A program made the translations under genes and the position numbers. From positions 102,264-129,169 of the forward strand of contig NW_003114963.1 of NCBI RefSeq assembly GCF_000003605.2: DNA of 26,906 nt. Direction: 5' to 3'. This document shows positions 1 to 9,445 of this stretch, in pieces; positions within the stretch are counted from its first letter, which is position 1; every line of letters begins with the position of its first letter. Source of the DNA: Saccoglossus kowalevskii (Eukaryota; Hemichordata; Enteropneusta; Harrimaniidae). The notes under the pieces were generated by a model. It saw nothing but the letters and a program-made list of their open reading frames with translations, was not told where the DNA came from and made no database searches.

Positions 1-790
1 GTATGAAAATCAAATGTACTGCGTGAGAAGTTCTATTCCCCACTCATTCAGTGTATCCAATGGAGTTAGACAAGGTGGTGTTTTGTCACCTTCCCTGTTC
101 AATGTGTATATAGATCACCTAAATGTGAAGTTAAATAAACTTTTATGTGGCTGTCTTGTTGGCAACAAAGTGATTAATAATATCAGTTATGCGGATGACA
201 TGTGTCTAATAGCGCCCTCTATAAAAGGCTACGAAAACTGCTGAAAACTTGTGAATTGTTTGCTACTGATCATGATATGCTCTATAACGTGTTGAAAACG
301 AAGTGTATGTACTTTCCATCCAAGCTTAAACTGAACATTCTGCCACAGATTAGACTGATGGGCCAGAACATAGAATTTGTCTCGCAGATTACGTATCTGG
401 GTCATAGGGTCATGTGTGACATGAAGGATAATGACAACCAACCAACGTCGCTTGTTTTGTGTGAGAGCAAACCTACTTCTTAGGAAATTCGTTAAGTGCA
501 GCTATGATGTTAAATGTATCTTGTTCAAAACGTATTGTTATAATATTTATTGTTCACAGTTGTGGTGCTTTTTTAACAAAGCGACCCTTAATTCTTTGAA
601 GGTTTCTTATAAAAACCTATTCCGTAGACTTTTTGACTATCCATATGACCACAGTGCCAGATCCATGTTTGTTGCTAACCGTGTCAAATCATTTTATGAA
701 ACTTACAGGAATATTGTATATAAATTTAGAGAGCGTGCATGCTCGTCCAACAACAGTATATTGACTAGTTTATGGAACAGTGATTTGTAA
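1..790 (+). pseudogene. CR1/L2-like LINE reverse transcriptase, 5'-truncated and frameshifted
   Basis: This is the C-terminal part of a non-LTR retrotransposon polyprotein, which would copy the element's RNA into DNA at the insertion site. The fragment opens in reverse transcriptase motifs VRQGGVLSP (65-91) and YADD (188-199), the metal-binding catalytic core. The reading moves from frame 2 to frame 1 near 222, continuing as KLLKTCELFATDHDMLYN, and back to frame 2 near 447, continuing as RRLFCVRANLLLRKF and on to a stop at 788-790. The thumb and C-terminal part after YADD has the layout I associate with CR1/L2-type elements: an YLGHRVMCD-like block, then LFKTYCYNIYCSQLW. The element is cut by the window edge, so its 5' extent is unknown. 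The second frameshift coincides with an 8-bp shortening of a CCAA repeat relative to the copy at 4855-5038. It is not functional. LINE identity is very likely; the exact clade is less certain. Confidence 0.9.
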
Positions 791-987
791 TGGAAGTCAG
801 CCTTGTTGCAGCGTTGGAATGAAATGCTGAACTGAGATGCTATGTGCAATTATGTAATAGCAAGCGAACTATCATTTCCTGTTTATATTTCGTATTCTTT
901 CTAGTATTTATTTACTATTATTATTATTATTTTTTTTTGTATGTGTGTGTATGTGTGGACATGGACTTATTTGTCTGAAATAAATAG
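791..987 (+). mobile_element. 3' UTR and terminal tail of the LINE at 1-790
   Basis: This noncoding tail follows the LINE stop codon. It contains a TTATTA/T-rich stretch near 900-936 and ends in a short GGAC...GTCTG stem-like motif followed by AATAAA at 979-984. That arrangement resembles the 3' end by which CR1/L2-type reverse transcriptases recognise their RNA. The (TA)n run that follows is probably the element's simple-repeat tail or its later expansion. Confidence 0.65.
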
Positions 988-1003
988 TATATATATATAT
1001 ATA
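988..1003. repeat. (TA)n microsatellite at LINE 3' end
   Basis: Eight TA dinucleotides directly follow the AATAAA-containing LINE tail. CR1/L2-group LINEs commonly end in short simple repeats, so this probably marks the original 3' insertion boundary. Confidence 0.85.
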
Positions 1004-1157
1004 CATATAAACAAATGAGGTCAATCCTTGACCAAAAAAACAAACAAAAACAAACCAAAAAATTTGTAATATTTGTTTTATTTTATTTTTTAAATCTCAA
1101 GCTAGTTGTTTCACTCTTGACACCATCTGAACGTCAATATACAATTACAAAAATGAC
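1004..1157. other. A/T-rich spacer between LINE tail and pseudogene end
   Basis: The first part is A-rich with CAAA units (1027-1058), followed by a T-rich stretch. It lies between the LINE tail and the stop codon of the minus-strand pseudogene, so part may be that gene's former 3' UTR. I see no gene, and no terminal inverted repeat matching the other side of the pseudogene. Confidence 0.5.
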
Positions 1158-1285
1158 TACATATCACATTGATAACTACATAGAACAGTACATGGCAAAC
1201 TCAACTTGAAGCACTTACATTGGCCTCGACATTCTTGTTTACATCCACATTTTGTTAGCTGCTTGCATAACTCGTCAATCGGAGG
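1158..1285 (-). pseudogene. Cys-rich C-terminal tail of the pseudogene
   Basis: The minus-strand reading LPPIDELCKQLTKCGCKQEC continues with five cysteines spaced C-x-C-x3-C-x3-C-x-C (1211-1253), then three more at four-residue intervals before the stop at 1160-1158. The pattern resembles CXC/tesmin-like zinc-cluster motifs, which bind DNA in some proteins. The frame differs from that of the piece ending at 1348, so a frameshift separates them. The cysteine spacing is seen directly; the role is inference. Confidence 0.65.
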
Positions 1286-2652
1286 CAGCTCAGACCATAA
1301 CACTGTTCATACATTATCCTTCAGCTTCCAAACCCAATCAGAGGGACTTATTTCCTCCATTGAACATGCCAAAGTCTGAGCCCATATACAACCAGCTTGA
1401 TATGCTGAATTAACGATGCTTTTGTTGGTGGGGTAGCATCAAATGAACGTTGTTTCCTAGCAAACATATCAAAGCTTGCTTTGTCAACACTCGCATCAGG
1501 ACTAGACATATACATCTGAATGATACTGATATCATGCTCATCCAGTACCGGGGGATAGATACTCAACTTTTGAAACACAAGGATTACATCAGGACAAACA
1601 TCCTAAGTTTGCCATAAAGACTTTTCCCTTTGCCTTTGAAACCCGACACGTTATCTCAGCCAGAAAAGGAATGAAAAAATAAAATACCAGAGACTCTTCT
1701 TGGCTCAACCTGTTACTTACATCATGGACAGGTATCAATCTCACATTTTTACCCTGACCGAACTCAAGGCAAAGCTTTTGTAAACCCATTTTTCTCACCC
1801 TATGGAAAAACGCTTACAGCAATCACAAAAACGTCTGTATCATTCGCTTTAATCAACACAACTGTATGCCCTTTTTCAATGCTGTGTTGGACTGTGTATC
1901 AGCCTCCTCATGATTACAAGGTGCAGGATTATCTAATTCCGCTTCAAAATTGCATACCATAGTCTCGCCCTACATACACAATGTTGTTTGTACAATGTTC
2001 AACAATCATGTCTGCCGTTTACTGTAACCCTTTGTCGTGCTCCAAAACCTTGCTTCGATCTAGTCTCTGCTTTCCAGCTCAATGGTTCGTACACATCAAA
2101 CACAATATCAGAATCACTCAGTGCAGCTGGAAAAGCCTGATTTTCCTGTTGAAAGAAGTCATTCAAATCGCATTCTCTGCCTTGGCAGGATATGAATAAC
2201 TTAGAAAATAGTGCACAGTCCTCTCTTAAATTCTTCTGTTTCAGATCTTCGGACGTCTGCTCTGGCTTTTGACTGAAAACGTATATCTTGTTCTTCTTTA
2301 TAAGTTCATAGAACTTACTCTCTAAGCTGGGTGAAAGGCTTGCCATGAATTCATTGAATCGTATCTTTCCTGTCTCATAATGAGTCGCAACTTTCTCTGC
2401 CATACTTTTTTTGTATCTAAAGTTACCAGGTCCTTTGTTTCTTCCTTGAAATTAACAGTACTGTACATTTTGTTCACATGTTCCAGAAATTTCTTTTGTG
2501 CATAGGCTGTCTGCTCACGATGCTGTATTTCATTTTCATCTTTGCCATCTGAGATTTTTTCGTATGTACTGACGAGATGACTCATCTCGGGGCCAGCAAC
2601 CATCCATCTCCGTAACATCAATTTCCCCACCTTCACCTTTGATAACAGCATT
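1286..2652 (-). pseudogene. C-terminal region of the pseudogene with FEN/PIN-nuclease-like acidic motifs
   Basis: Immediately after the nested LINE the frame resumes with NAVIKGEGGEIDVTE, then LRRWMVAGPEMSHLVSTYE, KIRFNEFMASLSP and SDIVFDVYEPLSWKAETR. An apparent internal deletion follows near 1990, then HEEADTQ (1892-1918), DTD within NDTDVFVIAV (1815-1844), FGQGKNVRLIPVHDVS (about 1700-1750), and a decayed block TCRVSKAKGK where I expect a GCD-type motif. It ends with FDMFARKQRSFDATPPTKAS (about 1405-1465). Ordered acidic motifs of the type D-x-Y, EExD, DTD and GCD resemble the metal-binding carboxylates of the FEN/XPG/PIN nuclease fold. This is my inference, not a demonstrated homology. 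If correct, the GCD aspartate is lost in this copy. Confidence 0.6.
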
Positions 2653-3067
2653 AATAACTCTATTTAATTAAGCGCAACAATTCCAACATATGAAGATCAA
2701 AGGCGCTGATACAATAAACAATCAGTCAAATATTAAAAGCACATTTAAATAAGTGCGTTTTCAGTCTGGATTTAAAAATGTCTACTAAAGGACTAGAACG
2801 AACAGACAGAGGTAATTCATTAAAAAGTTTAGGACCTAAATTTTCAAAAGCACGGTCTTTGTATAACACCTTGGACTTTTTACTACACATCTGACGAGTT
2901 TTAATAAGAAACTTCGATTCAGATCTTAAACTACGACTCGGTACATAAAATTCGATTAATTCACATAGATAATTTGGGGCAAAACCATACAAAGATTTAT
3001 ACACTAGTAAAAGTAATTTGAAATTGATTCTTTGTACAACTGGTAACCAATGAAGTTTAATAAAATA
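2653..3067 (-). mobile_element. 5'-truncated CR1/L2-like LINE nested in the pseudogene
   Basis: The minus strand reads FIKLHWLPVVQRINFKLLLL, VYKSLYGFAPNYLCELIEFY, DRAFENLGPKLFNELPLSVR and FKSRLKTHLFKCAFNI, then a stop. This is the characteristic C-terminal end of CR1/L2-group reverse transcriptase polyproteins (LHWLPV...NSLP...FK..LKTHLF). A 3' UTR of about 70 bp follows, ending with TTGTTGCGCTTAATTAAAT, close to the GCGC-then-AT-rich ends of such elements. It differs from the LINE at 1-987, so at least two LINE families are present. The host reading frame stops at Asn (3068-3070) and resumes at Asn (2650-2652). Severe 5' truncation is usual for LINE insertion. Confidence 0.85.
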
Positions 3068-3199
3068 ATTCGCGTGTTCATGCTCTTGATCTATTGCTAA
3101 TGCAGAGAATTCTTGAGATTTATGGTTTACGAAATTGCCCTTCAAAAACTCAGTTCTTATCTGTGGATGAATTTGTTCTAAAAACAGCATATCTCAGAG

Positions 3200-4854
3200 A
3201 TGAATCGGCAACCAACGAGCAAAAATTGTATTGTTATTTGCAAAAAAAGTATGGTAACAACTCTTGCAAAGCTTGGCAGTATAAACCGAAATTTGCTTCT
3301 CTAAAAGACAGTATCAATGATAGAATGGTCAGCTCCATTTCTAAAATCATGAACCAGAACTGGAACTGAGGACTTTCGCATATCACACCAATCATCAAAA
3401 CTAAGTTCGCGTTGATAATCAGCGTGTGCCTCTGTACAATATATGCCGTATGAATCATGCAGCAACTTATATAAACAACTTGATGTCACCTGGTGCATTT
3501 GTCGTGTTCTTGTTACACTTGATGCTGAAAGGAATGAAACTGCTGTACCAGAAGTAGTTATTCCTGATTCAACCAAAGCTGTTGTCCAACCACTATCTTG
3601 CAAAAGGGTTCCGATTGATTTAATAGTGTAGTACCCCAAACATAAGAACAAATTTGTCTTCACCATATTTCTCTGCCCAGTGCCATTGAATTTGTTTTGC
3701 CATGGCAAACATTTGTTGATCAGCAGCAATCACAGGGACTTGACCAGGGTTAAGATGGGAAACAACTTCCTTGATCTTGTTCATACAATGACAAATTGTT
3801 GCAATCGAATGAGCTTGCTCCCTGAAGATAGGTAATAAAGATAAGATAGTCGTCTTGAAATAAGGACTTCTTTTCATTGAAGCATGATGACCAAGATATA
3901 TCAAGTCTATCTGTGTTGACCATTTTAGTAATACTTACCTTTTGCAACCAATCATACTCTGGTTTCAAAACAAGAGATGGAATTAGTTGTTGGTTTTTAA
4001 CAAGTGGGAGATTCGGATTTTTAATCCCGAAAAAGGCAGGAGGAACATTTGTGTAACAGTCTTAATCTTACTATATATTTGCCCTGGTTCCTGTAATACA
4101 CTATCATTTTCCGCAGTTGGGTGTTGGAATATAGAAATACTTGTTCCATGGAATGAAGATGTTGATGATGTTGCAGATGGATTGTGGTCCATATTATCCA
4201 TTGCTGAGGTTGGGAACAAATCTTTTCTTAAAATATTTGAACATACAACTCCTTCTGTTTTATATTTGCCAACAGTGGCATCGCCAAACTGAGCTGAAAC
4301 CTCAAGCACTCTGTCGTATGAAATGCTTAGACCATGATCATGTAGCAATTCCACTAAATGTTTCATTCTGGTTTTTGAGTAAACCGACAATCCCAAAAAC
4401 ACATGGAAAGGCGTTTCACGATCTTTCGAGTGTCGCAGCAATTTACCATCTTCTTGATATTTTGTATAGCAGTTGTACTGAAGTAATTGGGCCATCGCAA
4501 GGTCAGTTTTTGATGCCCCAAGTCGTAACTGAGATTTTATATCAGCTCTGTGTTCGATCATGGAAACGAATTGAAGAAGCGTGGATGGTATCAAATCCTC
4601 GACACATTTGTCATTGAAAATTCCAGGAAATGATGATTTATAATCCATCATTCGCTGACGAAAGATTTTTGCTGCTTTAGTAATGATAATGGCTTCGGTG
4701 TAGTTTTCAATAAAACTGTACCAACATCTTCTTAAAGTGCTAAAAGAACATGTCTACCTTTCTTGTACACTTCAGGATCTGGTATTTCTGCTAAAAGTTT
4801 GTCTGGTGGGATTGACATTATGATCATCGACTCCGAGTTGTTGTAATCGTTGCT
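3200..4854 (-). pseudogene. Central region of the pseudogene
   Basis: Reading from 4854 downward gives QQRLQQLGVDDHNVNP, then PDPEVYKKGRHVLLAL with a stop, and EAIIITKAAKIFRQRMM. The longest open stretch runs from 4651 to about 3986 and includes LRLGASKTDLAMAQLLQYNC, DHGLSISYDRVLE and FHGTSISIFQHP. Further decayed pieces follow: EYDWLQKVSITKMVNTDRLD, SIATICHCMNKIKEVVSHLN, VIAADQQMFAMAKQIQW and SIGTLLQDSGWTTALVESGI. A frameshift near 3370 leads to FQFWFMILEMELTILSLI and FREANFGLYCQALQELLPYF. The colinear order with no missing joints argues for an intronless parent. I do not recognise an established domain here; the AADQ block is one of the most conserved-looking segments. Confidence 0.75.
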
Positions 4855-5038
4855 GTGTATGTACTTTCCATCCTAGCTTAAACTGAACATTCTGCCACAG
4901 ATTAGACTGATGGGCCAGAACATAGAATTTGTCTCGCAGACTACGTATCTGGGTCATAGGGTCATGTGTGACATGAAGGATAATGACAACCAACCAACCA
5001 ACCAACGTCGCTTGTTTTGTGTGAGAGCAAACCTACTT
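4855..5038 (+). mobile_element. Internal LINE fragment, near-identical to 303-478, embedded in the pseudogene
   Basis: This stretch repeats bases 303-478 with two substitutions and one 8-bp length difference: four CCAA-type units here, two in the first copy. It covers only an internal part of the reverse transcriptase C-terminal region and has neither a 5' end nor the 3' tail that LINE insertions normally carry. The frame here runs through the CCAA repeat as MKDNDNQPTNQRRLFCVRAN, so this copy preserves the older frame that the first copy has lost. It is antisense to the surrounding pseudogene, whose coding segments flank it on both sides. Confidence 0.9.
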
Positions 5039-5438
5039 ATCTATTTAATTTCTTATCTAGCTGCATTGTCGTGGCTTGTTGAAGATCTTGCGATGGGTCT
5101 GCCCTTTCACAAAGAAAACGCACTTGGCTTTCAATACTCAATCGTCTATTTTTTTCTGATGTTAGATCTGTTGTACTTGAAGAAGCTACTCTTTTAGTTA
5201 CCCTCTCAAGGTCTGCAACTTTGGTAATATTTTGCTTTGTTTATCCGGAGTGTTTCCTCTATTCCATCCCTTCCTCTAATCTTCTAGCAGCGAGTAAAAT
5301 CGGTAACCTGTTAATGTCCTTGAATATAAAAACATTTTTTGCAATCATGACTTATCCGTCTTCCTTTTCTGTCTGGCAAAGACAGCATTTACTCCAATCA
5401 GTTGCTGTAGGGGAAGCTAACACGTTCAATTCTGACAT
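5039..5438 (-). pseudogene. N-terminal segment of the pseudogene, with zinc-binding-like Cys motif
   Basis: The start codon at 5438-5436 opens MSELNVLASPTATDWSKCCL. The CxxC-type cluster, followed later by AKYYQSCR (Tyr/His-x3-Cys-like spacing), looks like an N-terminal zinc-binding module. A TAA at 5352-5354 interrupts it, and the same frame resumes as MIAKNVFIFKDINRLPILLA. A frameshift near 5262 gives EETLRINKAKYYQSCR, then another leads into VADLERVTKRVASS and ATTMQLDKKLNR, which ends at the junction with the LINE fragment. The Cys pattern is seen directly; zinc binding is inference. Confidence 0.7.
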
Positions 5439-6230
5439 AATCTTTCAAAATATTACATTAAATATAAAATGTATCTGATTACGAAATCTCAATATAAATC
5501 TCACTAATATTCCAAAGCCGAAGGTTTTAGCCTTTTACCAACTTGGATAATCAAAAGCACATTGGTATATGGGATACAACTAGATTCTAATTGACGATAA
5601 ATGTCAACCCTACGTCTAGCACGATCCAGTGCCAATTAAATCCCGTCCGATCTGTACACCTTACAGATAACATAAACACCATTATCCTTGGCTCGGCTCT
5701 CACGCACTGGCACATCCTGTCAATTCACTTTCATACAGTAAGCAATAAAAACATAAAAAAGTATGTACTGTATGTGGGTCTAGCTCGAAACACTTAAAAA
5801 TACCAAAGCAACCATATTTTTTTTAAAATGGCTGCCAATCTCAAAAAATTAAATTGATGAAATTGATTTAAAATATGTTAGTATAGCTTGGGGTTTGATA
5901 GTGTAAGAGTTATGGCTTGTACCATTCTTAAAAATAACTTTTAGACAGATTCCGTTTATCCGTGTATTGAAATTTCTGGTCATAGTCCGCCATCTTGGAA
6001 AATGGTCGCCATTTATTTTCGTGGCTAATGTGCTTTATTGTTAAAGATATAGTTAAACTCCAATCATGCCAAGTTTAGTTCTTGTATCATTAACTGAAAA
6101 AAATGTTTCACTATCCTGTCGCGCTATATTACCTCAAACCCTGCAAATGATAGTGTGCATGGAATCATGGGAAGAAACGGTGTGCATTGTGATAACTGTC
6201 ATAAAGTGATTGACAGGTCATACTTGTTTT
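5439..6230. other. Noncoding DNA upstream of the pseudogene
   Basis: The first part lies 5' of the pseudogene start and may include its former promoter, but no clear element is visible. Around 5825-6015 the sequence carries AAAATGGCTGCCA and, further on, GCCATCTTGG followed by AAAATGGTCGCCAT, motifs like YY1 sites that also recur in many interspersed repeats. I find no supportable gene. Confidence 0.4.
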
Positions 6231-6358
6231 CAACTCTAGAAGGACAGTGGGTTCTACCAGGTATGCTTGTAATATACAAAACAAAGGGTGTTTACAACTT
6301 TGGACGGTGAATTAGAATCTACCAGGTGTGCTGTTATTCGAATAACAAAGGATGTTTA
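6231..6358. repeat. Two 64-bp tandem units, diverged
   Basis: Unit 1 (6231-6294) and unit 2 (6295-6358) are both 64 bp and start CAACTCTAGA and CAACTTTGGA. They share TCTACCAGGT followed by TGCT, then ACAAAGGGTGTTTA versus ACAAAGGATGTTTA, without needing a net gap. They lie directly upstream of a CCAAT/TATA pair, as duplicated enhancers do in some LTRs and promoters. Confidence 0.75.
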
Positions 6359-6405
6359 TGATCTACTGGGTTGCCTACGTGACACAGCTGCTAGCAAGAT
6401 TACAT

Positions 6406-6452
6406 TCTGATTGGCTCATGTGGAAACCCAGGTGGTGTCACTGCCTATAAAT
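6406..6452 (+). promoter_or_regulatory. CCAAT box and TATA box, possible Pol II or LTR promoter
   Basis: An inverted CCAAT box (ATTGG, 6410-6414, within CTGATTGGCTC) lies about 32 bp upstream of TATAAAT (6446-6452). Transcription would be expected to start near 6475. An ATTAAA signal at 6798-6803 could end a transcript, and the tandem 64-bp units lie just upstream. Together these resemble the U3-R-U5 layout of an LTR, but I could not define TG...CA ends, a target duplication or a primer-binding site. No open reading frame follows. Confidence 0.35.
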
Positions 6453-9304
6453 TGGACAGACTCAGGATAGTTTGGGCCGATAATTTCAACTTGGTGTCCG
6501 TCTTTTCAACTTGCTTTCCTGTGTGTTTTCCTACGATACGATATTACAGGCTACAACCATCATTCTGTGAGACTTATATGAACTGCTCTGCGATCTCCTG
6601 ATTTCAGCGGTGCCCTCCAGAATACCTGCAAACAAGACTCCGTTGTTGTGTTGCAGAAGCCATTGACTGTCGTCCAATAATACATCCTTGAACTGTGAGG
6701 TATCACCAATGCACACTTCCCTAAGCAATCTCCTATTTTAGTGATTTTATTCATTGTATTTTTCTGTTCTTTATTTCTTGTAATTATTTTGAGAGGTATT
6801 AAAGCCAGGAGCTTTAACTTGATATTTTGGTATATGTGTATTTCATTTCCGGTACTATTGTCTTGTCTATCCCATACTAGCAGTGAAAAAAAACCTGTCC
6901 AGTGTGAGTTCTGTGGGTGGCCCTCTCAATTGCGATAAGCAGGTCTTACACCGTGACAGTCAGGGTTCGTTTAATTTTTATCGAGCCGTCTCGTCTGTAG
7001 TTGAATGAAACCTGTCCTGATTTACAAAAGTTTTCCTTTCCATTTCGATTTTTCTCACCGGCGTTTGAGCGATTGAGCAGTAAAAACTGCGAATACCCGT
7101 TTGGTAACAAAATATTACGACCTATTTCAACCTGGTAGTCTTCGCAAGGTATATTTCACCGGAGATTGCGAAAAACTGCATCATACAAAATATGTTTTTA
7201 AAGATTTGAAGAAAGGTAAATTTAAACTCAACCCAAACAGTGGCGATCGCAATGCTCATATAACTGTATGAATATCTCAACGACATTTCATTGTGTCCCT
7301 CCCTCAGTGGAAATGGTAACACGACGTCATGACACGTTTTGACTCTGCGAACGAGTTTACGTTCGTTATCCTCGAATTGTAAATATTTTTATTTTATTTA
7401 TCTGACATCAGCAAGCGTCGGTGTATGGTGGATTTTTGGCATGTCTTCGAGACACAATTGCCATTTATGCAGACAATTAACGTCACTTTCATAAACGGGC
7501 ATTATCACTGTTCGTGTTTTCTGGTTGGTCGAAGAGATTGAAAATTAATTAGCTCCCACAGTTTTTATCAGTTTGTCTTGAAATTTTTGCACTATTATGA
7601 CAACGTCTCTAAGAACAAAAGGACGTCTGGGATTATTTTTAAAGCTTTGCATTCTCGGACAATGACACTCAAAGTGTGAAATACTGACCGGCATTGAATA
7701 TACGGCACACATCCTGCTTGACAACTTTGTAATATAAAAAAAAACATACTATATACACCCGGACGCCCATTTGTTAATACACAACTTGCAAACGCTTGAA
7801 ATAAACGAGCATTATGAGAGTTATTCATATTTGAACTTTCCTGGTAAACTGAAAAACACAAGTTGAGATAATGGCTAATTTGCATAACCATTCACTCAGT
7901 AAGAAATTTGCTAATTCTCATGATCAAAATGGCTGTAACAGTTCCAAATTTAAACCTATTATCGTTTTGTAAAAAGTTAAATATAGTGCATAATATGGAG
8001 ATCCCGTCATTATTTTTTCCCCATGTTTCTGTTTGATTATCTATGTACAGCCTTGCTAAGCATTCAAAAGAGAGAATGTTTGTACCCGTTTTCTTTATTT
8101 TAAAATCGTCTTTTGAATATGTTCCACTATTCACAATGTTGCGAAAATTCAACAGTCTACAGCCAAAACTGTTTGGACAATAAATAGCCAAAAAAACGAA
8201 TTTCACTCCCAAGGGCCCACGAACCTGCATCTGATTACCTCGATAGGTAATTATTACGTCAGTGGTTGTTAACGCCTAAAGTGAAACGATATAGATAGAA
8301 AAAACATCAATGTATGGAGCAGTTGGTACTGATGAGATGGTCAAAGCTGCACTGAGATACATATCTTGATGATGAACACTATTCTCTGTTGCTGATTGCA
8401 ACATTTGTACCCCATGGCATGATTACTTCAACGCAGAGAAGGCGACAACATATATCAATTCTCGAACTTCTGCCCAGGAGTCTTATGTATTATAGTCTCC
8501 GATAGTTTTTGTTATAATTAGATGTTACCCCTTAAATAAAATACTGAATCAAACTCGATTGAAGAGGAAATCAAAACTAAAACGTTGTGATGTTATTACT
8601 ATTATCCCTGGAGATATTCCGTATCATTGCTCGTTTGACATTTGCAAAAATTAGATTGCAATTGTGTTATCATGAATTGTGCGGTTGAATCCTGAAGCAG
8701 AGCTGCTATGGGTAGCCCACTTTTGATAGTATACAAGTACATTTCATATATATAGCACCATCTTGCGACGAAGCGCCCCAGTGACGTAAATGAATGTACA
8801 GAAAGCCGTACACATCGTTAAATATGTGTTCATCTGAAGTGGGCCGTCGATTGAAATGATATGAAATGAAATGAATGCTTTAATGATATTTACCGTATTC
8901 TAAATGAGCGAACAAAACGTCGTAAACGTTTTGAACTACATCGGTTCCATCTGTTTACGTCGTTTTGACTAAAAATAAGCGCCTCTAAAACTGTATTAAA
9001 TAATGATGATTGAACTTGTTGGAAGAGACCGGCATCGATCAGTATAGTATATGTAAACACGTAATCTGACACTAAATAACAAACATGAACAATTAATTGC
9101 GATAACAATAATAACATGACTAGCCTAAAACGATAATTATTAGATATAGACTGCATTTTAGTTTATAATTTGACATGACAGGTATGTGTGTTTGATGGAC
9201 AGTACCTCATAAAATATTTCTTCAAAGAATAACAAATAAATAAAACCGTTCGACGAACTGTGTTAAATACCATACTAATAATATTAATTAATTTAATTAT
9301 TATT
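6453..9304. other. Noncoding DNA, no gene recognised
   Basis: Open frames here are under about 115 codons and show no recognisable protein motifs. A short GAAAT-type repeat lies at 8852-8876. A possible polyadenylation signal (ATTAAA) lies at 6798-6803. Nothing else is supportable. Confidence 0.45.
8852..8876. repeat. Short (GAAAT)-like simple repeat
   Basis: Four imperfect TGAAA(T) units follow one another. The tract is short and could be the remnant of a retrotransposon tail, but no element body is recognisable next to it. Confidence 0.5.
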
Positions 9305-9445
9305 AACGTCGCTCCGTCGAGCTTGAGAGAGGGGGTCGTGCCTTCTTACAAAATCGGATGCCTCTCGGTAGGCAAAGAAACTGCAAACCTCCGCCCGGTC
9401 GTCCGCTGGCGGGTCGGTCTCCTGCGAATAACAGGGTTCCGAAGC
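9305..9445 (+). other. Probable 3' end of rDNA 5' external transcribed spacer
   Basis: A sharp rise in GC and CpG content sets this stretch apart from the AT-rich flanks. It contains CGCCCGGTCGTCCGCTGGCG near 9396, and its right end abuts the exact first base of 18S rRNA. In an rDNA unit that position is the end of the 5' ETS, the part of the rRNA precursor removed in the nucleolus. ETS sequence is poorly conserved between species, so the identity rests on position and composition; the left boundary is approximate. Confidence 0.6.

Larger units (their letters stand above)
1158..5438 (-). pseudogene. Near full-length pseudogene of a large intronless multi-domain animal gene family
   Basis: Translating the minus strand across frames gives one colinear, badly decayed protein. 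The ATG is at 5438-5436, with an in-frame stop just upstream, and the final stop is at 1160-1158. After removing two LINE insertions, about 3.7 kb (some 1,200 codons) remains. In order: an N-terminal Cys cluster (KCCLCQ, about 5372-5387); a long helical middle containing SKDRETPFHVFLGLSVYSKT and MDNMDHNP; a block VPVIAADQQMFAMAKQIQW (about 3685-3736); HEEADTQ (1892-1918) and NDTDVFVIAV (1815-1844); and a Cys-rich end. No intron boundary is evident. Breaks include a stop at 5352-5354, a TGA at 3194-3196 (Arg CGA to TGA fits CpG decay), and several frameshifts. From memory this matches a large set of uncharacterised proteins repeated in cnidarian, mollusc and other animal genomes; copy number and intronlessness suggest a mobile element. 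The biochemical function is unknown. Confidence 0.8.

Noticed and set aside
3094-4617. Plus-strand open frames opposite the pseudogene (for example 4141-4617)
   Set aside because: They are antisense shadows of the decayed minus-strand coding region, which has the recognisable motifs.
8707-8852. Possible MITE with GCCCACTT inverted ends
   Set aside because: Only about eight bases plus a GAT match between the two ends, and no target duplication; a second internal pair (GTACATTTCAT/ATGAATGTAC) is also short. Not enough to call an element.
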